This document shows positions 47,048 through 58,101 of a DNA stretch of 64,000 bases, piece after piece. The notes under the pieces were generated by a model. It worked only from the letters and a program-made list of their open reading frames with translations. It searched no databases and had not been told where the DNA came from. The translations under genes were made by a program, and so were the position numbers. Position 1 is the first letter of the stretch. Each line of letters opens with the position of its first letter. The stretch lies in assembly GCA_037951105.1 (NCBI GenBank), contig JBAMJV010000879.1, positions 1 through 64,000 on the forward strand. The letters run 5' to 3'. Source of the stretch: Echinarachnius parma (taxonomy: Eukaryota > Echinodermata > Echinoidea > Clypeasteroida > Echinarachniidae).

Positions 47048-48416
47048 TATATCCCTCATGAGATCGTTTTACCATTGTATTTGACAAATGATAGTTTTGG
47101 ACAACACGCGCAATCCCCGCGCAAACATGTGACCGGGCTGTTAGCAAAAAATTAACACTAAAAGTTCGTTACGCGTTCGTTCCATAGATCATGTGTTTAA
47201 GCAAAATGCACACGCGATCAAATTTGTGCAGTACTCTATGGCGCACACGTTCTAGTCACGTGATTGACATTGCTGGTAAAAACTAACACCCTGGGAAGAA
47301 GAACGCCAAGACAGCCAATAAGCACATCCGTGGGAGCGCTAGCACGCATTCATCGCGTATGTGCGCAGTTGCTGCGCACTCAGTTTTGCGTCTTTGTGAT
47401 TGTGTGCGCAAAATAACAATGACTTTAAGCGTATTAGATGCGCCGTGGTTCTGGAGGCTCATACTGGCTTCTTTAATGTCGATTGATTTTTATATCAAAA
47501 TTTACAAGCGATTTTATGAAATATTCAGAGATTATCACTTATTTTGCTATAAGCTGAACACAATCACTGATATTGATGAGTGATATAAAACAACTAACGA
47601 ATGTGCTTGATTGTGATAGGCAATCTATTACCTCGGTGGGCTCAAAATGACTATTACCCTCAGCTACGCTTCGGGTAATAATCATTTTGAGCCCACCTCG
47701 GTAATAGATTTGACTATCACAAGAAGCCCATTCGTTAGTTGTATACTATTACCGAGGTGGGCTCAAAATGATTATTACCCGAAGCGTAGCTGAGGGTAAT
47801 AGTCATTTTGAGCCCACCGAGGTAATAGATTGCCTATCACAATCAAGCACATTCGTTAGTTGTTTTATATCACTCATCAATATCAGTGATTGTGTTCAGC
47901 TTATAGCAAAATAAGTGAAAATCTCTTGAATATTTCATAAAATCGCTTGTAAATTTTGATATAAAAATCAATCGACATTAATGAAGCCAGATGAGCCTCC
48001 AGAACCTGGGCGCATCTAATACGCTTAAAGTCATTGTTATTTTGCGCATACAATCACAAAGACGCAAAACCGAGTGCGCACCAACGCGCTGGCAGTTGCG
48101 CACATACGCAATGAATGCGTGCTAACGCTCCCACGGATGTGCTTATTGGCTGTCTTGGCGTTCTTCTTCCTAGGGTGTTAGTTTTTACCAGCAATGGCAA
48201 TCACGTGACTAGAACGTGTGCGCCATAGAGCACTGCACAAATTTGATCGCGCGTGCATTTTGCTTAAACACATGATCTATGGGACGAACGCGTAACGAAC
48301 TTTTAGTGTTAATTTTTTGCTAACAGCCCGGTCAAGTGATTGCGCGGGGATTGCGCGTGTTGTCCAAAACTATCATATGTCAAATACAATGGTAAAACGA
48401 TCTTATGAGGGATATA
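47048..48416. repeat. 1.37-kb palindrome of two 700-bp modules (M5, M6)
   Basis: M5 (47048-47744, plus orientation, with hairpin) faces M6 (47745-48416, inverted). M6 begins at the inner hairpin arm CTATTACCGAGG and lacks the outermost arm. Preceded by a duplicated hairpin-arm fragment at 46976-47044. Confidence 0.92.
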
Positions 48417-48637
48417 ATATGTTTTACTACCATTCAAGCATCATTTAATTGAAACTGTTAGTTTGTAATTATAACTTACAAGTTAAAGTAATTAAAATTA
48501 TGTTATGACCCAAACTGTATCCTTTAAATACTTATCAGTAGAATTTGCACATGCGTTAAATATTATATTTTACACGAGTTAAACAATTTCGCCCCTGATG
48601 AAGATTCTTTTATAGGATCGAAAGCTTATGACCTCTT
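48417..48637. other. Non-coding, nothing recognised
   Basis: AT-rich spacer between palindrome and microsatellite. Confidence 0.5.
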
Positions 48638-48688
48638 TTGACACACACACACACACACACGCACACACACACACACACACACACGCAC

Positions 48689-48736
<48 letters not shown>

Positions 48737-48748
48737 GCACACACGCAC

Positions 48749-48790
<42 letters not shown>

Positions 48791-48860
48791 ACAAACACGC
48801 GCGCGCACACACACACACACACATATATATACATACACGCACGCATACACGCACACACAT
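48638..48860. repeat. (CA)n microsatellite
   Basis: Long CA run with CG and TA interruptions; Cys/Val and His/Thr frames here are artefacts. Confidence 0.97.
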
Positions 48861-50548
48861 ACACACTCACAAACGCAATTATACACGCTCACATGTGCAC
48901 ACATACATTTACACGTACAAAATTAACTTGCAAATACAGGTAAAAGGATTCATTTTGTTTCTGTATACGTAATACAAAACAAGACTCCAACAAACGGAAT
49001 ATAAAGATTGACTTAATTTATTATAGCAGCATTAGTAAATAGAAATAGAATACACCGAATAAATAAAGGAACTGAACTGGTAATACTCGAAAGGTCAGAA
49101 ATTTACATTACAAAGTAACAAGAGATTGAATAAAGGTTTACAGTATATCACTTGAAATAAAGTGCATGCATAAAGTGATACTCGATTATAAGTTACGTTC
49201 ACACTTTCTTATTTTGAATAAGATGTTAATAACCAGGAATAATGTGGCTACAATGACCTTTACATAATACATGGAGGGATGGCCCATAAGATCAAGATAA
49301 TTACTACAATGTATTCCCCAAACCACATAATATATATGCATGCATGATTTCCAGTGGGGTGTTTCGCAAAACATTACAATTTATTTTAGGATCGATAAAA
49401 TAGGACAATTATCACATACAATCGATGCTAAAATCGATTATAGTGTTAGTGAAACACCCCAGATGTATGACATTAGATTTGTTATTCTTTCTTTAAAAAA
49501 CATGGTATAGCATCTGTGAATAGCTAAGTTTTGCTAAACATAATTATATACAAATATTAACATCATAATAGCATTTGATTCAATGATAAAAGTCGCCTGA
49601 AAGGTTTAAATGTCGAAGCATTATTTACACTTTGCCTGATATACCGATAAAAAGATCTACTCGAAATGGACATGCAAGTAGTATCTTGCAATAAAATGTA
49701 CACAAAAATACAATTAAGATACAAAAAGTCTTCGTATCAAACTGATCTAAATCTGCATTTACTCCGTTATGGACGTAATATTTTATACAGATTACATTCA
49801 AAACATTCAAACAAGGTATAACCTACTGTGTATACTCATATTATACGTAATTAGATTTCGTCCAATAAAAAAAAGAAAAAAAAAGAAAAGATTTTTGAAA
49901 AAAAAGAAGAAAAAAATCATGATTATCAGAGCCCCACTGGTCCGCCATGAAATCAACATTACTGAGTAATTTGAGTTGAGAATGACAAGATATAGAAAGC
50001 ATACCCCAATTTGATAGGATGAATCGAAGATACACAATCATGTCTTTATAACTTTTAACCAGGCGATTCTGAATCCGTTTAACCACGTTTCCGACAAATA
50101 ATTACAACATAATCATCCAAACGTTCTTGGTATTGTAACATTTTGAATTTTCTTATACAGACAATCTAGTGACGACTATGTAAACCTGTACAAAAAACGC
50201 TTTTCAGAAAGATTATGGGGCATCATCATACATCCGCGTGTCCTAATTGTGTACAGGATTGTATACTCAGGGCATGTCCCATTCGTGAATCATGATTACG
50301 AAACCGCCCAAATTAGATAATGTGCACTACCTTTATAATTTGATATTGTTTTTGTTATTGAGATGTGGAAATAAACTGAAACTAACAGCTTATGTTATAT
50401 TTCGGAAAACTCTCTCTACCACAAGACGACGCCATCTCTGTTCATGATTATGACGAGTATTCGTTAGCAATGTGGAAACGAACATTTAGGGTAAGGTATA
50501 CAACCATGAAGTACAATAAGAGTCTGTAGCTTCAAGACTACAATTACA
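48861..50548. other. AT-rich non-coding DNA between the convergent genes
   Basis: Contains a 105-bp foldback at 49356-49460 and an A-rich tract at 49866-49915. No gene. Confidence 0.55.
49356..49460. mobile_element. 105-bp foldback with GGGGTGTTTC ends
   Basis: GGGGTGTTTCGCAAAACA and GTTAGTGAAACACCCC; probable relative of 60428-60645. Confidence 0.7.
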
Positions 50549-51453
50549 GGGCCCCGTTGCAGAAAGATATTTATAACACGGCTCTGGTAAATTCAGTAAC
50601 GTGATTGGTTAAATCCTGTCACGTGACTATTCATTAAATTTCAACAAACATGCACGACCGTGCAAAACAGGGTGCAACCCCATGCATTACTCGTTTTCGT
50701 TGCGCAACTTTTTGCACGGCTATGACGTCACAATGCTTGTTTACATAGTTCTATCGGAGACAAACTTGCGAAAGTGATACAAAAAAAGATGGAAAAAGCT
50801 TCGTTTTGTAAATTATCGGTATTGTAGTAAATCAATCTTAGCAGTTTCGTAAATTATATGGTATGTGGTTTGATATTGGTAAGTTTTGGAATGGAAATGC
50901 ATAAAATGCTTTGATAATTCTCATTTTACGGGAAGTTTTTTTCGGCAATTTCTGGTGGACTGCGTTTGATCTGCTGAGCTTCACATTCAGTGAAGCGAGT
51001 GCAGGAAGTCGGATGGTGAATTTTGTAAATTCATATTCACACTCTAGAGGGTAGATAGACTGGGTTTGTGGCATGGCAAGTCTGTTTTTAAAAAATCCAG
51101 CAAAATAAACGATTCCGTGGTTGAGCTCGTGTTATAAAACAAATAATACACGGTCTCAATTATCGTGCATCATGTAAATGCATCGCGCTCTCGGCTCTGT
51201 TAGCTGTGCGTTGCGCACTCGGCTACGCCTCGTGCGCAACGCACAGCTAACAGAGCCTCGCGTGCGATGCATTTACACAATGCACTCTAGACAGTGTATT
51301 ATTTGTATAACAATCGATTGTAAGTTACGATTGATCGTAAGTCAGATCACGTGTTCTAGATGCGCAAATCTGATTGGTTGAAACGCGTAAATTTTCTGAC
51401 TTACGATCAATCCTAACTTACAATCGATTGTATCTCTTTCTGCAACGGGGCCC
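50549..51453. mobile_element. 905-bp MITE carrying hairpin C
   Basis: Terminal inverted repeats GGGCCCCGTTGCAGAAAGA and complement. Interior holds CGATTGTAAGTTACGATTGA-type inverted words and hairpin C. No target duplication identified. Confidence 0.8.
51139..51306. repeat. Complex hairpin C
   Basis: Outer arms ACAAATAATACAC / GTGTATTATTTGT. TC/TC loops at 51191/51258 and 51219/51230, inner stem GGC/GCC, triloop TAC. Stem sequences differ from A and B. Confidence 0.9.
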
Positions 51454-51939
51454 AGGTCTCTTTATAGAGTGCTCGGCCGAAAGTTCGTTCTTTTTAAAGC
51501 TTGGTATTTTGGCCTTGCATATATACACGAGGCGCCGGAAGTCCCTACGAAAGAAACTGATATCAGCAAGTAAACATGGTACATATCGCTGTGATTTCTT
51601 GAAGACTCTGTTTAAGAATTCGTGATTTGTTGAGACTTTTTTAAACTATATTTTCTTCCAGAATCTGTTACTTTTGCACATCGATGGGTTTTCTGTCTGC
51701 AAACGATCCACAATGTCACTACTTTACACTATGGATCTACACTCATTATAACGAGGTCCACGGGACCATGAGAATGTGTTATATCAAGTATCTTGTTAAA
51801 TCAGGATAAAACAACCCAAATAATATCAAAGGCTATGGCCAGAAAATTGCCATGTTATAAGGGTTTTTTAAAATTATTTTTTTATATCAGACCTCATCAT
51901 AACGAGGATCCACTGTATCAAATGTCATTTCCCCAAGGA

Positions 51940-52168
51940 TCACTTGCTGTGGTTGTGTCCACACGCCACAGTGGCGGCACTCGCGGGCATTCTAGACAGC
52001 ATCATGGCGCCAAAGTAGTCCGTCGGGCCCGTGCGCATCAGACGCACTCGCTGAGACCCACCCACAAAGGGTCTGGGTTTGACTCCCACGTGGTCGTGCT
52101 GGCGCAGAAGGAACACCCCTCCCAGGTAGCTGGAGTCTCGGGGCAGACTTTGCGCAGCACCATTGCTC
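51940..52168 (-). CDS. TNF ligand exon 6, end of TNF homology domain
   Basis: Completes Gln286 and encodes 287-361 plus stop. SSYLGGVFLL and YFGAMML are the last two strand signatures. Acceptor GTCCCCAG. I see no convincing AATAAA on the minus strand in the next several hundred bases. Confidence 0.95.
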
Positions 52169-55100
52169 CTGGGGACGGAGAAAAAACAAAACAAATGAAG
52201 AGCTTAGTTCCAAAAGGCGATATATCCCCTTTCAATAAAAGTTCTGTTAACGATGTCGGTTCATAATTTACAACATGATTTATCTAAGTTGCTATCTAAA
52301 AATCACAATTTTGTTTACACATTACCTTGCTAAAAACGGGTGAAATTATAAAACCAAGTGGGCTTACATTTTAGAAAAAGAAGATAGTACACATGTTTAT
52401 ACATATATGTATAATGTATGCTTAGTACTGCAGTGGAAGATACGTAGGCTAGCCAAAGAGGGCGCACTCTGAGAAACTGGACACCGTGGTCACTTTGAAT
52501 GAAGAGATTGAACTTGTTTCAAAGTCATCTGGATGAAGGGATTGTGCTTCTATTGCATGATCCCTTTGGGATTGAACTAATTGCGTGGTCAATTTGGATG
52601 GAGACATTGTTCTTATTGCGTGGTCAGTTCGGATGAAGAGATTGTACTTATTGCGTGGTCACTTCGGATGAAGAGATTGTACTTACTGCGTGGTCACTTC
52701 GGATGAAGAGATTGTACCTATTGCGTGGTCACTTCGGATGAAGAGATTGTACTTATTGCGTGGTCACTTCAGATGAAGAGATTGTACCTATTGCGTGGTC
52801 ACTTCGGATGAAGAGATTGTACCTATTGCGTGGTCACTTCGGATGAAGAGATTGTACTTATTGCGTGGTCACTTCGGATGAAGAGATTGTACCTATTGCG
52901 TGGTCACTTCGGATGAAGAGATTGTACTTATTGCGTGGTCACTTCGGATGAAGAGATTGTACTTACTGCGTGGTCACTTCGGATGAAGAGATTGTACTTA
53001 TTGCGTGGTCACTTCGGATGAAGAGATTGTACTTATTGCGTGGTCACTTCGGATGAAGAGATTGTACTTACTGCGTGGTCACTTCGGATGAAGAGATTGT
53101 ACTTATTGCGTGGTCACTTCGGATGAAGAGATTGTACTTATTGCGTGGTCACTTCGGATGAAGAGATTGTACTTATTGCGTGGTCACTTCGGATGAAGAG
53201 ATTGTACTTATTGCGTGGTCACTTCAGATGAAGAGATTGTAATTACTGTGTGGTCACTTTGGATGAAGGGATTGTACTTTTTGATGCAGAGATTCATTGT
53301 ACTTACTGTGTGGTCAGTGTGTAGGTGAGTTCCTGCCAAGCAGCATTCGCCTGTCCACATCTACTCCTGACCCATAGCCCGTGACCTTTGGCCCTGCCGT
53401 CCGGTGTGTCATTGATGGTCACCTGACTGTAGATGTAATAGTAGCCTGTGAAGGGCGCCACCAGGAACTTGTTGTCTTCCAGCTGAAACTGTGTGAAGGC
53501 AAACTGCCCATCGTCCGTCCACTCCAAGAACTCGCCTGGGAACACAATAATAATAATAATAAGATAAGATAGTATTTAAATGTTGCTTATAAGTATCGGT
53601 TTCCATGGTGGTGTATATAATACGTGTGGTTTGCGGCTGCACCATGTGAGAGATGGGTGGATTGGTGAGTCCTGAAAAGGACTATGGTAGTCCTAGAAAG
53701 GACTGTTGGTAGTCCTAGAAAGGACTGTTGATGTAGTCCTGAAAAGGACTGTTGGTATTCTTTCTAGGAGAGTCCTAAAAAGAACTGTTGGTAGTCCTAG
53801 AAAGGACTGTTGGGATAGTCCTGAAAAGATTTGTATAGCACCTAATGCAGAACAGCCTCTAAGCACTGATTATTATCCCTGGTCATTTGGTACAGTTCAG
53901 ACTTGCACAATTATCTTGTACACATTCTAAACTCCCCGGGGAGCATACTAGCCGCGAGCAACCATATAGGTGTACCAAGCTAATTTTTACCAGACCAGGT
54001 ACCCATTTATACACATGGGTAGAGAGCAACAATGTGGATTAAATGCCTTGCTGAAGGGCAAACGGAGTGGGCTGGGTTAGAACTCGGGATCTCACGCGCT
54101 CTACCAATCCTGCCACATTACTTCCACATAAATCATCATAGCTATAGTCATAGGTCCGTCACTATCAAAATCCTCGTTGTTGCACTCGCCAAACGTAAGT
54201 AGCACACCAGCTATCGGACAAACACACGCAAAGAAGTAAATTAAAGTGATCTACTAACTTTTCCCCAAAGTGATATTTAAAACCTCAATTATATACGAAT
54301 ATCATTGTAAAATTCTTCAGAATGATATGAGAGATTTTCGCTGAAAAGGAATTATGTTTACTTATTAAAAAAAGAGTACATCGATGTCTGATTTTATCCC
54401 GATCTGAATTCGAATACTATGATAGATTAAGTATCCGAATTCGGATAGTATTGACTACGGTCACGCTTTGAAATTTAATCTTAAATATTTTCAATTAGGA
54501 ACACATTTAAAAAGTCAAAACCCACGTCATTCTAGCTGTTACCATAAGCCAAACAACAATGTACATGTGAAGTGTGAAAGCTCCAAGTGATTTTGATTGA
54601 ATTTTGGCGGAGTTAATGGATCACTTTAATGAAACACTAATAAATGTATGACTTACTTGCTTCGAAGTTCCTGAATTCCTGTATTTCTGAGGACCTAAGG
54701 AGCGGTCTGAGGTGGGCGAAGTAGTGGTTCCCGTGTCCTGAACCAGAAACAAAGGTTGAAGAAATAACAGGGATCGAATGGATACTACTGGACATATTAT
54801 AGATGCTAGAATAGAATAGAATAGAATAGATAATATTACTATGTATGTCCTCTGAGCAATCTGGGAACGTTTCATGATACATATTATTTATATCTTAAAT
54901 AATGCACAAGTATTGGTTCCCATGACCTGATACACCAACAAGAAACAAAGGTTGGATAAATAAACATGATAAAAGGGATCAATTGGTTCCCATGACCTGA
55001 TACACCAACAAGAAACAAAGGTTGGATAAATAAAAGGGATCGATTGGTTCCCATGACCTTATACACCAACAAGAAACAAAGGTTGGATAAATAAAAGGGA

Positions 55101-58070
55101 TCGATTGGTTCCCATGACTTGATACACCAACAAGAAACAAAGGTTGGATAAATAAAAGGGATCGATTGGTTCCCATGACCTGATACACCAACAAGAAACA
55201 AAGGTTGGATAAATAAAAGGGATCGATTGGTTCCCATGACCTGATACACCAACAAGAAACAAAGGTTGGATAAATAAAAGGGATCGATTGGTTCCCATGA
55301 CCTGATACACCAACAAGAAACAAAGGTTGGATAAATAAAAGGGATCGATTGGTTCCCATGACCTGATACACCAACAAGAAACAAAGGTTGGATAAATAAA
55401 AGGGATCGATTGGTTCCCATGACCTGATACACCAACAAGAAACAAAGGTTGGATAAATAAAAGGGATCGATTGGTTCCCATGACCTGATACACCAACAAG
55501 AAACAAAGGTTGGATAAATAAAAGGGATCGATTGGTTCCCATGACCTGATACACCAACAAGAAACAAAGGTTGGATAAATAAAAGGGATCGATTGGTTCC
55601 CATGACCTGATACACCAACAAGAAACAAAGGTTGGATAAATAAAAGGGATCGATTGGTTCCCATGACCTGATACACCAACAAGAAACAAAGGTTGGATAA
55701 ATAAAAGGGATCGATAGATATATTACTAGACTTATAATGTACGTCCTCAGTTGAGATATATTTGGAAGTTCATGATTAATATGTATTTAATCCCGCGACC
55801 TGATATACCAACGAGAAACAAACGTCGGATGAATCTATTATGGGCGATTAAAGGGATCTAATAACTGTCTTAATACTTCCAAAAAAGAGTTAATAGAATG
55901 TGTTACTTTCTTTTAGTATAGACTTGTATGTTGACTGAGTAATCGGGAAATTAGTTTCATGATTATAATCGTAAATACTGAACATGGTGATTGACAGAAT
56001 ATTATAATGATTATACAGACACATGCCCCTCCCAAAAAATGTATTGCTCAATGCATGTTTAGCAAGGGGAGATTTGTACTATATGTCCCTCTATTTTGCA
56101 AACTTTCCAGGACTACCACAGTCCTGTTTAGGACTAATCAAGAAAGAATACCAACTGCCCTTCTCAGGACTCGCCATCTTTCATGTCCTCAGTCCTTATC
56201 ACAAAGTGCAACCACAACCGACTGTATAATCCTCATCACCATATCTAATCATAATACATTTATTGCCCTTTTTTAATATTTTAAATCTCCTCGATACTGA
56301 ATTGAGCAGAGTTATATCATGCATCGTAAAATATTATAACGACACAGATACAAATAGTGTTGTAAAACAATGCACGTTTTACTCGTGCACTCCTTAGCTA
56401 CACGATTGGGATAGAAACATTGTGCCTATACAAACATGTGATTACTCGAGTGGTTACATTCAAACAAATATTATAATACAGTTATGTCACAAAATAATGG
56501 TCGGAACTGTTTTGAGGACAGTGACGTAGCGAGGATGATGTGGGGGGGGGGGGGGGAGGGGGGGCTCCTGGACCCCCTCCTCCTCCCCCCTCTCAGGCCA
56601 GGAATGGTGTTGCTTGCTTGTTAGCCGGTAGTGTTGATTTGTTAGCTTTGAAGAACTAAAATCCCAAAGCTTCTGGAGGCTCGCAGGTTGAAGCCCCCCC
56701 CCCCCCCCCCCACACTTTGAAATTCCTGGCTACGCCACTGTTTTGGGGAATTGTACCATAAAGCAAGAGGTTATTATCTAGATAATTATGTACCTTGGTT
56801 GTTTGCGTTGCTCGAGGTGCGCCGATGATTGACGGTTCGCCTCGACAGATGATGGGTAGCGCCATCTACGGCAGATCTTCTCTCTGTCATGTGTGAACAA
56901 TACAGACAAAATACGATACACGGTCATGACAGTGTGGTATGTTTTGGGTCATAGGGCTTTTGTTATTATTATAAATGATAATATTTGAGCACAACAATAT
57001 AATGACAGTTGTGATATGTTAACAGGTTCATATGTCTTACTGCCAAATGTCACCACAATGTCACCACAATGTCACCACAATGTCACCACAATGTCTTTAC
57101 ATCCCTCTTTATAATATTGAAATTAGTCAAAAATGTATTGTCTATATACTTGTTACTTGTTCTTCTAATACTAAATTTACTTCTACTTAATACACATAAC
57201 TTGTAGAAGTATACTTTTTGCCAAACATGCTAAATAAGGTATTATTAACAGTAAAACAAATACTATACGGATATAGGCGTATGGGGATGTTTTTTTTTTT
57301 TTTTTTTACTCTATATCAGCATTCCTGTCTTCAACAAAGATGAGCCTATTTACAAAAAGATTAGTATGTTTTCGAAAATATAATTTTGTTTAACCTGTCT
57401 GTGCCTATATTAAAATATATAACAATGATATAACGATGAATATATCAAACATGGGCGTCGATCACGGAGGGGTGGGGGGGGGGGGGTGTGAGGGGATATC
57501 CCCCCCAATATTTGGGGTTCAGAAATATAAAATAACATCGAAAATGAAGGGAAATTGATACAATAGTCTTCTTTGAACCACATATTGAGAGTGGTACACT
57601 GCCAAAATCAAAAATATTCCGAGGGCTGCGCCCCCTGGACCCCCATTAAGACCATTTCACCCAGTTCCTTGTACACACTTATTCAGGATTTCTCGCTATG
57701 CCCACTCAAATTGAGCAAACTGTAGATAACTTACTTACCTATTTACATAATTATGAACACCATCTTTAGTTCTGGAAATCGAAAATCCATAAGCTTCCGG
57801 GGGCTCCGCCCCCTGGACCACCATTGAGATTCACAATGTGGGTATCCCTTGACTGATTCAATTCAGGTTTGCATCAGATTGCTTGCAATGTGCAGTTAAT
57901 AATCTTAACATTTATAAACAGTTAAATCCAAAAAGCTAATGGGGGTTCTGCCGCCTTGGCCACGGCAGAGACTAAATACCCACACCCCCCCCCTTTATAA
58001 AACCATGGGCACGCTGCTTGGTTGGTCGCTTTGCCTCCTCGAAGATGGTCGAAATGACCCCCCCCCCCCA

Positions 58071-58101
<31 letters not shown>

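Noticed and set aside
48579..48972. Cys/Val-rich and His/Thr-rich open frames
   Set aside because: Translations of a CA microsatellite.
51793..52266. 157-codon plus-strand frame
   Set aside because: Shadow of TNF-ligand exon 6 on the opposite strand.
54884..55689. Three overlapping minus-strand frames of 207-245 codons
   Set aside because: Frames of the 61-bp minisatellite in a TNF-ligand intron.
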